From: Acanthaster planci
Lineage: Eukaryota > Echinodermata > Asteroidea > Valvatida > Acanthasteridae
NCBI RefSeq assembly: GCF_001949145.1
Contig: NW_019091507.1
Location: forward strand, 312,039 to 376,038
Direction of reading: 5' to 3'
Length of the DNA: 64,000 nt
The notes below the pieces were generated by a model that did not search any database, was not told the origin of the DNA, and saw only the letters and a list, made by a program, of their open reading frames with translations. Numbering within the stretch: position 1 is the stretch's first letter; every line of letters starts with the position of its first letter. Positions 38,001-49,807 of the stretch are shown here, piece after piece. Both the position numbers and the translations under genes were made by a program.

Positions 38001-41000
38001 AAAGAAGGAACTTGTATCAAAAAGAGCCTTAATGAAACAATATTCAATTGACAGTTCAAAAGTACGCAACATGTATACATACATTGTGTCTGTATTGTCA
38101 AATTTAAATGCAGCAGGAATACAAATGAACAGCAATGGATTGGATCCTAACAATCTCCTTATTATAAGCAGAATGTTGTATCAACAGTACTCTATTAACC
38201 AGTTAACAAGGTTTGACTGTAACTGCATGTTTATTAATGAGCCCCATAATCTCATTCCAAAACCACTGGTAGACTCCAGGGCATTATTTGCACATCTGTG
38301 TAGGCAAACATGTACATGTACATACATGTACACTGTAGGTTGCTTCCCAAGTTTTCCAACTACTAGTAAATGATACCACATCAAGACTAAATCTGACCTC
38401 CTTTGCTTCTGATGTTGCATCTTCATAGCCTGGGCACATTTTACAATGTACATGTACTAGGTCACTTGTCCTTACTATGTCATTTTTGAAGAAGTACAGG
38501 TACCGGTACTTGTACCTACCTTGGCAATATCTGCATCAGTGAACTTCTCCATTTCTACTGCTTCTGCACCAGAAATCCAACCGCACAGCACGTCATCATG
38601 GCCATCCACTGTGTCAAAACCTAGTAGGAACAGAAACACCGTCTAGGCATGAGGTTTGCTCACTCATGCTCCTGATGTGCCAACCATCACAAGATCAGAC
38701 ATGAGGCAGGACACATGACTGGTCCCAAGTTAAACCTGGGTGAAGGTTTATGTAGTTTGCAGTATCCCATCCAAAATGATCACAATTTACATGTACAGTA
38801 TCAGTAGATGCTGGTATTCATCACTTATCGTTTTAAACTTTCAAGTTTTTTCAAAATTTCAAAACCACACTGCTCAAGCATCTTCCCAAACAACAAAAAC
38901 CTGCAAATACAAGTAATGTATGCTACAAAGAACAAAAATCATTGGATGGAGACAAACCTGTAAATCTTCTCATTATTTGGTCGTGGAGGTCTTTCAGGTT
39001 TTCCTTGCTGCTGTCACTGGTTTGCACGGTAACTAGAGGTTCATCATGCCATGGGTCCTTCTCCCACAGAAACTGTATCCCCTCAACATCTCCTTCACTG
39101 AGGCGTGTCCAGAAAGGCTCCTCAAACTTGAGAAAGACTTTGTTAACTGTCCCAAAGTGCAGAGTGTCAATGGCCTTCTGTTTGTCTTCCGGAAGAGCGG
39201 GTCTGAACAGCCTGGCATGGTTCTCTTTGAGATAGCCGATGGATGAGGTAATAATCACATGATCAGCCACTATGTCCGGATGGTCTTTCACTCGTATTAT
39301 GACAGGCTCCCTTCCGCAGCTTGCTTCATCAGTTGGCGACTTTTGTTTCCAGACTATCTGATCGACGGGCTTGTTGAATTTCACCGTATCCTTGGGAAGC
39401 CTTCCAAGCAACACGTCCAAGACTCCTTGGTATCCCTTCTCACCGAGACAGCAGTAGTAATCACCGGGAATGTCGATGTAAGAATTGTAATGAATCAGCG
39501 ACAGGTCATATGCACTTTGGCAGGCGCAGTCTATGCACTCGGCTCGCAGACACCATTTCCAAAGAAGCTCACGGACGTGTCTCTCGTCAGCACTAACGTC
39601 TCCCTTTGAAATCAACTGCTCCATTCCTCTCACGAAGTACTCTCCCACACTGACACAGCCGTCATGGGTACTTTCATCTCTGCAGGCCGTGATGAGGTTG
39701 TCATACATCATGCGAACCTGTTTAACAATTGAACGAGAGGCAACGGAGCCGTCTTCAAGGAAGTAGATGTCTCCATCAGAGTTGGTGTTTATCCATGTTC
39801 TTTTGTCATTGGATTCGGCGCATGTGCTGCTACTGTCGTCACTGGAACTTTCACCATTTGAGGAGTCTTCCTCCTGTTCGGGAAAGGAAAAGTCAGTGAT
39901 TCTTTTTTACTAGCCTTTGCCTTCAACAGTTACAAAGCTACACGTTTAAGCACTGCCTATAAACCTGTATTATGGGGCATCATCTTGATTTTCTACTGTT
40001 CAAAGCAATGTAACCAACTGAGGCTGGAAAAAAAGAGGCAGTTCCCTTTTCATCAATATGTGAAGTTGTATTACTACAGAATGGGCCTACTAGGGAACAT
40101 GTACAAGTGCATGTGTTTCTATTGCATCAAGCATTTTGGAAGGAAATGTAAAAACGAGTTTGTTTACCAGTGCTGTTAAAAAAAAGTGGTTCTTGTAAAT
40201 CTTCAACAAGCAAAAACTGTCTGTCCAAAGTTGTTTTTGCCTCTCCACAGGACAGTTGGACAGCTAGATAAGACACTGTAAGATGCATGCAAAACTGACG
40301 AACACAGATCTGGGCTGATTTTGATGCACATGGTCATGTAACTGAGTGCATGTGTTCTTTTCAATTCTAATGGAAATGCAAATTAGAATGCTTGCGAACA
40401 CTGACATTAAGTTCCGGTGTTTGGAAATGGCATGTACTTATCTTGTTACAATGTAATACTTTCATCAGTTTAATCATGCCCTGGTAAAATTTCCTAAGGA
40501 GAAAAGTGCGACCAACAGTACACATTTACATACATTGTATCAATTTGTCATGTTTGTAGGCTACTCTTGAATGGGGCAGAACTGCACAAAACAGGTCCAG
40601 GCTAGTGCAATCACACTTTAAGAGGAAGACATGTACATGTGTACCTTAAGGAGTCCGTTCTCCCGAGCAAAGTGGTAGACTGGATTACCCTCTTCTCCAT
40701 GTATCCAGTTGGCACCGAGTTCAATCTGCCGAGGCCCTACACATGAAACCAAAAGATGCACCAAACCAGGCAGTTAGGGTCATTAATGTTTTTCCATCAT
40801 CTTCAAGGGTGTGTAGACTAGGAGGAGGAGGTGATGTTAGGGGTAAATGCTGACAATGCAAGCACATCTGGAAATCATCGCTGCTTTCCTTTACAGTCTG
40901 TACACTGTATAGGTTGGAGACTTGGAATGAATATTCTGGGAAAGAAAATGAAAAAATTCCCACCTGTGCAGAGACGGTAGTTCTGTTCAACTATGAGGAA

Positions 41001-42952
41001 ATCAGCTGATCCGAGGAAAACCCGAATATATGGGGAAGATCTGATGAATAGGGTATACTTCATACATGTACATGTACAGTAGGTGTGCACACTCATGAAA
41101 CCAATGGGGAAATGTACGCATGCCTCTTCTTATAGGGATCATCTTTATTAACACTGTACTTTGTACACTGCCTACCAGTGATGTAGTAGAGTACCAAACA
41201 TTGAGTACTGAGTATTCTGAGTAAACACAGTGCTGAGTACAGGCCGAGTCTGAGTACTTTTTAATCGAGTCCTGGGAAAAATACAAGTTCCAGCTTTTCA
41301 GAGTCCGAGTATGAGCTGAGTACGAGTACTCGAACACTGGTGCCTACTGTACATCATGTACATGTACACATGTACATGTGTAATGGATGTGGGTCTCTTC
41401 CACAGAGCTCATCAGGGCCATATTTTTTGACAATGGGTCAAATTTGCAGATAAGTTGGCTGTATTTCATTACGCAAAATGCAAACTGTTCCAAGCATGTT
41501 TCAGTCCAACACTTTGGAAGTACCATATATGTACATGTACATGTAGATTCATGTACGGGAACTGTACATTAAAAAAACTGATTTCACAATTAATGGCAGA
41601 TGTCGGTAATACTGGGTTGCTACACCATTTTCATGAATTTTACACATAGTGAGCAGTTGAGATTGCTGGCAAGGGTGTATAAATCCCTACATCAGGTTAG
41701 AAAAACCTGTGATTTACGGGCACTGTATGGGGATACCTATACAGTAGAACGCTCACTACAAGTGGGGCATGTACATGTAAATTAGCATTCCAAAAAAAAA
41801 AATCTATGCTGCCAGGCAAAGTACCGGTAAGTGCATGTACCTATCACTTGTTTTTATACTGAGTACCACAAGTGTCTTTGTTCTTATAGACTAATCTGAT
41901 TAGACGCCACAACTGCGGTGGCACCGCACTCACACGCACATTCTTCAGCTTGATGCGCGCGTGCCTTTGGCAAATCACGACACCCTGTGGGCCGAAGAGG
42001 CATGTAACGCGCGTACCACCAGTCCACGAGCGTTGTGCCACCGCAGTAATGGTTTCTAATTCTGGTGGTTAAAGTATAGTTGAGTATGGAGAAATATTTT
42101 ATTGGTGCATGTACAAAATATAATGCCTCGTCGGAGTCAGTGTCAAGACACTGTCTGATGTTCATACTGTATATACAACTGTGTGCAGTGTGCATGGTGC
42201 ATCTATGTTTTGGTTTTTCCTATAAATGTCTATACATGTACCCACTGCAGTACAATTGGTTCAGTATGGTACTGCTCGGTCTGGTAGTGATGCGGTACTG
42301 TGAATTTCATTTGTCGCTGGGTTAATGTTCAGGGTGAAATCGTATCGCTCTTGTACATTTTCAGCACTGTTTTTCTACAGGTCATCACAATCTACCAGTA
42401 CTATTTTTTATAGGCAAGGTCCTCTCAGCAGGGTCCGTTGAGAAGTTTTTTTTCTCTGGGTCAGTAGCCCAAAATAGGGTCGGATGGATATAAGATTCCC
42501 AATTTAAAAAGGGTGCTCTTAGTACCTGTATACATGCATGCACAAAGTACATATGACAAATTTTATACATAACTTTTGTACAGCATGCCTTCCTAATAAT
42601 GATGCATGAGTACATGTACATGTGCATGATTGTCTGTCAGCTTTGCATGAATTTTATAAGTAACTATGACATATAAAAAGTACTGCCATGAATAAGACAC
42701 TGACTGAGAAATACTTCTTCAAGAAAGGCCAGAAGAAAGTTGGAGTACATTTAATGCCAAAATGTCTGACATTTGACCTGAGTGTTTCTCTTTATCCATC
42801 ACAAAGGTGTGAATGCGACCGCCTGGACGCTCCAAAGCTTCGAAGACCACCACATCAAACATGCCTGCCTCGGTCAGTTCGACAGCGGCAGCAAGGCCTG
42901 CCATCCCCGCCCCCACGACTACCACGCTCGGTCTGCACCTCTTTGTTGCCAT
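34936..42952 (-). CDS. Flavin amine oxidase, spermine/polyamine oxidase type
   Basis: Six exons read on the minus strand: 42778-42952, 40645-40736, 38958-39873, 38520-38620, 36886-37089, 34936-35076, giving 542 residues with all phases matching. The family oxidises spermine, spermidine or acetylated forms with FAD, releasing H2O2 and an aldehyde. Visible features are the dinucleotide-binding VVVGAGMAG (G14, G16, G19), the ribose-binding acidic residue E38, RPGGRI (42-47), ELGANWIHG with PVYHFA, the active-site lysine in [12 protein letters not shown] (about K334), GWISG with the helix after it, NPYIRGSYT, and a C-terminal FAGEG followed by [10 protein letters not shown] that closes the FAD site. 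The length fits vertebrate SMOX. An acidic Ser-rich insertion (about residues 90-110) is unusual. No signal peptide is visible, so it is probably cytosolic. The choice between spermine oxidase and acetylpolyamine oxidase cannot be made here. Confidence 0.93.
38958..39873 (-). CDS. Amine oxidase exon 3 (substrate domain and catalytic Lys)
   Basis: This 916-nt exon is the largest of the gene. It covers the substrate-binding domain, including the [19 protein letters not shown] stretch, the segment [16 protein letters not shown] and the lysine of NKVFLKF. It opens with an acidic Ser/Asp-rich loop ([16 protein letters not shown]) that differs from the usual family sequence. Confidence 0.92.
40990..41376. 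repeat. TACATGTA-rich and GAGTAC-rich simple sequence in amine oxidase intron 1
   Basis: Dense GTACATGTAC palindromes (about 41062-41078 and 41347-41376) flank a GAGTACTGAGTA / GAGTCCGAGTA-like degenerate repeat (41204-41335). It lies in the first intron and has no coding potential. Confidence 0.55.
42778..42952 (-). CDS. Amine oxidase exon 1 (FAD-binding Rossmann motif)
   Basis: Starts [19 protein letters not shown] and runs to a CAG|GTCAAAT donor in phase 1. The short N-terminus before the nucleotide-binding strand agrees with this ATG as the start. The phase-1 base joins exon 2 to give a Gly before [13 protein letters not shown]. Readable plus-strand ORFs across this exon are shadows. Confidence 0.9.
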
Positions 42953-44470
42953 ACTTAGTGCAATGCTAGGCCTACGGACGCCACTAAGTTTTTGCTGCAG
43001 TTAGGCTGACCTGTTGTCCATCTGAAAGCAATAACATGACCTAAAAAGTCAAATGTAGCTGGGAAAATATTGAGATGCATGAACTCACTTAGAAAAACAG
43101 AATATTACGGACCAGTCCCATAGGGTTTGGGCTTGTACATGTACACGTATACATGACACAAGGTGCCATTATAGGCCTACTGTCAAGCGGTACCTCCTTC
43201 CAGTAAACGGACTCTGCAAATCACCCAACAAATACCAGTACACATGCATGCATAAATCTTGCGGGCTGGGGGTGTATATCCCCCACTTCTTTTCTTCTTT
43301 TTGGGGGAGGGGCTATTGAATCACTCCCCCCTCCCACTTTTGTGGTGCACAAAACTTAAAGTGGATTGTGAAGAATTTTCCAGACTTCCAATGACTAAAA
43401 CGCACCAATATCACTTGAACAGGAATAAAAAAAGCCACAGGCATGACAGGCCCACATGTACATGTATGCCATTCTGGATACATGTCACCACAAATGAGCT
43501 GAAAGTAAGAATTTTCACAAAATTGAGATACTGGTATTTTTTAATTTAGCAAAAAAGAGAGCTTTCCAATAGAACTGTATGCAGTAAAGGGACTACGTGA
43601 CATTCTGGCAGTGTTGAGTCTTTGTTTCCAACGTGATTGTTTTGAACAACTTTCTGACTGGGCACAAAAAATACTATCACTGAGTATCATCAAAATTGCT
43701 GAGAAAATGACATTTTTAAATACCTGCTCCTGCTAATTTTTTTTAAATTAAATAGGCCTAGACAGGTTATTCATTCTGATTATTACAAAACCCCAAATAA
43801 AACTTGACCTCCATAATAAGAAAAGTGGAGTGCGACTTTAATACGCTCAGGCAAGAGTTCCATTATTTATAGCTTATTATACTTGCGCCAGTACTTATTC
43901 CCGAAAATTGACCTATTTATCATGTTTATTACAGGCTACACCTCTCTCCTTACACCATGCCTACCCCCGGATTTCAGGCACAAAATCACGCCACTGCCAG
44001 TGATGAGGCCTACAACTTTTACAAGATCGTGACAATGTCACGTCAATAGACGCGCCAGAGTCGGAAATGTTCAAATGTAAGGCGATTCTGTATAGATTGT
44101 AAGACTAACTTATACCAGCAGTAAGCCTGCAGTACAGTACATGTACATGTAGGCCTTGACCTCGTGAATACTACTATTACTGGGCCAGTACCGTGCTAGT
44201 TCGTACCATGCTTACCCGCCAGTTCCACTTGAGCAAATGTGCAAAGACAGACACAGTGCCTCCACCGTACGCGTTTACATAGGCCACGCACATTTTTAGG
44301 TTGGCCTTTCCCCCCCATACGAAAGCCAAATCTTACCAATGAAGTATAACTTTTCAGCCTGATTTCACGGATTGCTAATTCGAAATAACAAATTACTTGA
44401 GCCTCCAGATGGCGCTGTTTTGCGTGGATTCAAATGTGATTCGAGGCTAGGCATGATGCGTCATACTTCT
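42953..44470. other. Region upstream of the amine oxidase gene; no gene recognised
   Basis: Adjoins the amine oxidase start codon, so its left end probably includes the promoter. It holds one dispersed repeat (43256-43425) and TACATG palindromes near 43134-43152, 43455 and 44141. No credible exon was seen. Confidence 0.45.
43256..43425. repeat. Dispersed repeat, copy 2 (C/G-run type)
   Basis: Same ordered words as 9215-9425: GGGGTGTATATCCCCC, a GGGGCTATTGAATCA-like core, CCCACTTTTGTG, GGATTGTGAAGAATTTTCC and CCAATGACTAAAACG. The two copies are in the same orientation, 34 kb apart. Confidence 0.65.
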
Positions 44471-44474
44471 ATTT

Positions 44475-46121
44475 CTAAGGGTGCGTTCCACCAAATGGTT
44501 GTATTTCTGCGCGCGAGCTCATAACTATTGTTAACAATGTGATCCCACGGGATTAATAAGACAGACCATAATCAGGAGGGATCATAGACATATTTCTATA
44601 AATCCCGAATTTGGGACTGGTAGTTTCCAGTTCGTGGTATTTCTTTCACAGAAAGCCAGTACGGGCGTTTCACAATAGTGCGCATCCAAGAGTTTGCAAC
44701 GCGGTGGTCAATCACAATGCGCGAAATCTGTCGACCCAGCACGCATTTGGAAAGGGTCGACAAATTTCGCGCGTTGTGATTGGCCAACGCGTTGCCAACT
44801 CTTGGAGGCGCACTATCGCCCGTATTGCAGATCTATTTTGGATAGAGGCGGGGGCCGGGGCTACATTCAGAATGAGCGCTTAAGTCTGACTGCTATTTGG
44901 GTGTATCTTCCTTGAAAGGCGAATAAAAAAACTGTAGCTAACCCTCATGAAATTGAAGCGAAAAATGATCTTCTAGACATAATGTTGAATTTCCAGTGAA
45001 AAAACGGAGGCCAACCTCTTCACGAGAGTCAGCAGGCGGCGCTATTTCGGTCCGATTTTGCAATGTTTTCTATGGGCGCGTATTTGGTGTAGTGCAATCC
45101 TAAGGGTGAACGCCTAAGAATAAATTCCCATAGACGCCAATGATAAATCATTCTATTTTATAAGTTATTTTTGAAATGATCATATTTGCACAAGTGTTCA
45201 TGCTGGACAGCAAAATGATGTTCGACATGTCGTCTTTCATTTTCCTTTCGATTTTTAGCGGGTTTACCGATGAATTGTTGAGAAATTCTCACCCACAGCA
45301 GACAACCCCTAAAATGACGGAAATTTCTCCGCAAGGAAAAGTAACCATTTTGAAAATGCATCCCTCTGCAAAATGGCTAAATAGTGCCACTTTCGGACCC
45401 AACTGCATCCAAATTGCCCAGAATTGGAAACCCAGAGTCCGGGCAGAGGTTCAGTGCCATATTCTTCGATTTCCCAATTCCATAGCTCTCAGGACTCTCT
45501 AATATAAAATATTTCGAGTTTATAACTTTTATTAATGAGCTCCGCGGACATATTTCTGGCCTATTTGCGTGGGTGCACTCCTGATCGCATATATCTCTGT
45601 GATTCCCATGGCCATGGGCACCTATATAGCTCCTGGCATGTCTCTGTTTGATGTGGAGAAAGAGCACCGTCTAGGGTTGCACTACACCAAATACGTGCCT
45701 GTAGAAAACAGTCCAAAATCAGATCATATATAGCGCCGCCTGTTGACTCTCAGGAAGAGGTACGTTGGTCTCCGCTTTTTCACTGGAAATTCAAGATTAT
45801 GGCCAGAAGATCACTTTTATTTTAATGTTACTGGGGTTAGCAGATTTTTTTAAAAAAATTAATTCGCCCTTCCCGAGAATCCCCTCCCCCTAAATAGTAG
45901 TAAAACTATGCGCTTAGCTCTGAATGTAGCCACCCGCCTCTTTTAGACTCGCAATATGAAGCTTTTTGTGAAAGAAATACCCCAAACTGCAATCTACCAG
46001 TCCCAAATTTGGGATTTATAGAAATATTTCTATGATCCCTCCTGATTACGGTATGTCTTATTGTAAAAACAGCGTGAGCTTGTGCAGGGAACTACAACGA
46101 TTTGGTGTAAAGCACCCCTAG
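44475..46121. mobile_element. Large inverted-repeat element (arms about 0.45 kb), nonautonomous
   Basis: The left arm 44475-45107 and right arm 45669-46121 are inverted copies. The outer ends are CTAAGGGTGCGTTCCACCAA against CTAGGGGTGCTTTACACCAA. Shared inner words include TAATCAGGAGGGATCATAGA, TTTGGGACTGGTAG, GTATTTCTTTCACA, GAATTTCCAGTGAAAAA and GTATTTGGTGTAGTGCAA. The 561-bp spacer has no recognised protein. The left arm carries a nested MITE (44662-44822) that the right arm lacks. The element could be a foldback DNA transposon or two inverted insertions of one repeat; target duplications were not resolved. Confidence 0.8.
44662..44822. mobile_element. Palindromic CGGGCG MITE, copy 2 (nested)
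   Basis: Starts CGGGCGTTTCACAATAGTGC and ends CACTATCGCCCG. The centre has the inverted TGTCGACCC / GGGTCGACA pair. It is flanked by TA on both sides. The matching point of the right arm of the host element has a single TA, so this is a clean insertion with a TA duplication, as in Tc1/mariner-type elements. Confidence 0.9.
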
Positions 46122-46134
46122 GGGCTGTATGGAT

Positions 46135-46597
46135 CAGTGCGTAATTCGTTATTTCAAATTAGTAATTCGTTATTTTGAATTAGCAATTCGTTATTTCGAA
46201 TTAGGAATTCGTTATTTCGAATTAGGAATTCGTTATTTCGAATTAGCAATTCGTTATTTCGAATTAGCAATTCGTTTTTTTTCGTATTAGCAATTCGTTC
46301 TTACCAATAACTAGTTAGTTATTTCGAACGAGTAATCCCTTATTTCGAACGAGTAACTCGTTATTACGAATTAATAATTCGTTGTTTCGAATTAGCAGTT
46401 CGTTATTTCGAATTAGCAATTCGCTATTTCGAATTAGTAATTCGTTATTAAAAATTAGTAATTCGTTGTTTCGAATGAGTAATCCCTTATTTCGAATGAG
46501 TAATTTGTTATTTCGAATTAGCAATTCGTTATTACCAATTAGTAATTTGTTATTTCGAAATAGCCATTCGTTATTTCGAATTAGTAATTCGTTTTAA
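46135..46597. repeat. 21-bp tandem repeat array (minisatellite)
   Basis: About 22 imperfect copies of a 21-bp unit, consensus ATTCGTTATTTCGAATTAGCA, with TTCGAA palindromic cores. Because 21 is a multiple of three and the unit lacks stops in some frames, both strands show repetitive ORFs (LLIRNNE-like and FRISNSL-like) that are not genes. It begins right after the inverted-repeat element. Confidence 0.95.
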
Positions 46598-46922
46598 ACA
46601 AAAAGTGTCAGGCTAAAGTTTCTACTTCATCGGCACGATTGGGCTTTCGGTCGACACTGCTCTGCTCGTGCATGCAACGAGCGACAAGCTCTACTCCCAT
46701 GTTTGGCATAGAGAGGGCGCAACTTCATAGTAACGGACAAATGATTAGCTTAGCTCAGTTTGGGGATGTTAGACCGTTTTTTTTATTTTATTTTTTTTAC
46801 TTTCCGGTAATAAAACCAAGGATTACTCAAAAAGATCGAAAGGGTATTCATTTGAAAACGGTAAATTATAAGAACCAGACTCTCATTCTACGATTTAATT
46901 CCGACCCCTCGATCTCGATCCT

Positions 46923-47117
46923 GTAGAGACTAGAGGACACAATGAGAAGAAGTTACCATTTTAATGGTGTTAGGAAAACCCCATCAGAAGAATATTCCCA
47001 CCCACGAAATCAAGTAGTGACTGAAACACAATCCACATGTGGTCCGGGCTGGGAATCGAACCCGGGACCACAGAGGTGGAAAGCGAAGAAACAGCCATAA
47101 CGACAACCTGACCTCCA
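46923..47117 (-). mobile_element. tRNA-derived SINE, copy 2
   Basis: On the minus strand it starts ATGGAGGTCAGGTTGTCGTT and has the B box GGTTCGATTCC. The tail contains CCACATGTGGATTG, GGGGTTTTCC and CTTCTTCTCATTGTGTCC. It matches copy 1 (27320-27513) along its length with scattered differences, including small indels in the tail. Confidence 0.85.
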
Positions 47118-48639
47118 TTTTGCGGGAGACTCAATTTCAGTCGTATTGCTGTACTTGTTGATATGAATTTAAAACTATTAATGGGAAAGTACCAGGTGAT
47201 AGGGGTCAGAATTAAATCATAGAATAGAGCCTGGTTCTTCTAACTTAACGTTTTCAAATGAAGACATTAAGTTTGCGAATTTGACTGAAATTTGGTCTGA
47301 ATTTTTACTGAATAGCTGTCTATTGGCTTTGGGACCCCAATTTATTATGCATGCAGATTTAGTGCACATGAAATATTGGAACATAATAGCTACATTTCGG
47401 TTGGTCTTGCCCCAAGACTGATTTTACTGTTTTGGCCTGTACGCGTGCACCTACCACCGATACATTTGTTGCAAGTAAGCCTACAGAAGGCCTGCGTAGA
47501 GCGCTCTCCCAGAGGACATATTTGTTTATTAATTTAGATTTTATGACAATGAATGCACCAAAAGTTTACTCGAGTCTATCCTTGAGGAAGACTCTACTAC
47601 CCAGCATGCCCCTCGTCAAACACGCATAAATTTCCTTCTGTGCTCGAGTTCGTACCAAAGGTCTGTCAGTTTCATTTAAAAACACGCCCTCTAGTTTGTC
47701 TCCACTCGGAACGTGCAACATGCGTGTCACCATTGATAATCAATGGTGACACGTGTCAATTATTGTTGGAAGCACACTGACGGGTGTGCGTGGCCTATCC
47801 GCTTGTGCAATTGGTTGGTCCCCTGAAGGCCTACAATAGCTGTGCGCTCAACCTCTTGCTACTTTCAAGGCCTAATGCTCTGGCAACGAATGCTCTTTTG
47901 GTGGGAACTACACTTTATCGGGTCACTGTTATGGACGACAGGAAAATGTGCTATCGTTGCATCGCAACGAGCCCCAAGCTGGACCAAAAGACAGCGCACT
48001 TTACTAGCAACGGAAGTTCCATTTGTCAGAACTGCAATTCTGTGGTTCACGAATGACTATGAAATGTATGCGTTATGGTGTCGACGCTACCAACAAAATG
48101 AGCACTCCCGACCAATATGGCTCTTTTCAACCGATGAGGGGGTGCGTCTGCTCGGGGTGGACTACTGTTGTGTGGACTGACTGCTTCATTTTCAGCCATT
48201 AACATACGCTGTGCATACAAGCGTCACTTCCTCTGAAAACCAGCATAGCAGGTTTGCGATTAGGAGCCAGATGACATCAGCGCTGTTTTTTTCAAGCGTT
48301 GGGCTCTTTTGTCCCTAACCACGTCGCACCTTGTGGTGGACGATGGTGGTGACGGTAGCTGTACCATGTACTGGCTTGGAGTTGCTGAGAAAGACTGACT
48401 TTAACTGACCTTAATTGCAAATTTCGTTCTAGGCCTTTTCACATTACATTTTTGGAGGAAGAAGGATCAAAGTTGTAATCGACTGTTCCTGGGCGATTAT
48501 CTCTAACGGCCATCCTTCTCAATTAACATCGTCGAATTCCTAAAAAAAACTAAAATCATTAGATCATGACACTCTGGGGGTTTATACCTCCAGATTTCTT
48601 TTACCGGTTTGACGTTATAAGTTATCACTGACTATCGAG
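47118..48639. other. No gene recognised; contains a perfect hairpin
   Basis: Mixed-composition sequence with several overlapping ORFs of 60-112 codons near 47780-48180, none recognisable. A perfect inverted repeat lies at 47723-47753. Confidence 0.4.
47723..47753. repeat. Perfect 15-bp inverted repeat, 1-nt centre
   Basis: CGTGTCACCATTGAT, a central A, then ATCAATGGTGACACG. The arms pair perfectly. It may be a hairpin, a symmetric protein-binding site or the core of a small foldback insertion. Confidence 0.9.
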
Positions 48640-49660
48640 TTATGTCGGTTTCGGACGATGCAGAGTAGTAACGGCAGTTCCTGGTCAGAGTAGGGCCTTA
48701 ACACCATACGAAATTCAACGCAAGCAGTGTTTCAACAAGACGAACAGGAAAATAACAATAAAGACAACACTGATCAAGGAAAGTAGTTCAATAAACACTA
48801 TTGTTCATATTTCAAAACTTTTGTTGTGCCTTTGTACAAAAGAAAACAATATACGCTAGTCAGCAGTGTTATGAACACTCTCATAGTATTCCTTGTGCAT
48901 AATTTATTTTATACCGGTACTATGACGCTACATTAAGGGCACTGACAACTTAATTGTGAAGAAAGCTATTGTGGAAACAAAAAAATAATTTTAAAAATGG
49001 AGCAGCAAAAAATGATTTCCTCTACCATGTACTATTAGGTTGTTTTCAGTGCTAACTCATCGTGAATTTGTGTTTTGTATTGTAGACCTGATAAAATAGT
49101 AATATAAGCCAATCCAAATGACAATCATAAATCAACGCTAACTTATCAACTTTTAAACATGTACAAAATACCATCGATAATCCTCTTATCTGTTGATAAC
49201 TATAATGTCATCATATTCCTTCCACATCCCCTCCTCAAACAATCGCTATGGGACGTGTACACAAAGGGGTTGTAGTTTTACCTTTAGGGCCTACCGCTCG
49301 GCAGCACTACTGTGGATAAAAGTCCATAGTTTCTGGAGGCGTTTCTACCCGACAAGGTGTAAGCAAACGCTACAAATTGTTTTGCCAATGAGTATATGGA
49401 ATAGAATCCCAGACACGCCCTGAAAATCCTCAGATCCGTTTGTCCCATTTATCTTTATTTTCGCTCTTACATTACAGTTGTTCGTTCTAAAGCCCAAATG
49501 CTAAAGAATCAAGGTGGTACATTAATAAGCGAGATAGTAATAATCAACCGCGCTTCGAACATCCACGTGCTTTCAAAAAATTGAGAGAGTTTGTCATTTT
49601 CCAACGAAATCTTCCGGATAACCTCATGCAGACGTATCTGACATACTGAGCAAAATGCAT
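48640..49660. repeat. 3' flank of P450 gene A, shared with gene B
   Basis: Ordered homology with about 55105-56220: GCAGTGTTTCAACA against GCAGTGTTCCAACA, then ACTTAATTGTGAAGA, then TAGACCTGATAAAATAGT, then CAATCATAAATCAAC, then ACAATCGCTATGGGACGTG. It shows that the tandem duplication unit reached more than 1 kb past the stop codon. It may include 3'UTR. Confidence 0.75.
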
Positions 49661-49807
49661 TAGATATTGGATATTAATGTCAATCCCCCTTTTGACAAGC
49701 TCATGAGGCTAAATGTTTTTCCCCACTATTTTTTCACCATCTTATACTCAGATTTCACCAAAAATGTTCCTGATCTGTGTTATACATTTAGATTTTGTAC
49801 ACTGCAT

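Noticed and set aside
46315-46597. Repetitive ORFs with LLIRNNE or FRISNSL heptads
   Set aside because: They result from a 21-bp tandem repeat whose length is a multiple of three.
47040-47117. Second tRNA-like segment
   Set aside because: It is the head of SINE copy 2.
47842-48180. Overlapping plus-strand ORFs up to 112 codons
   Set aside because: No domain, no splice context and two competing frames.
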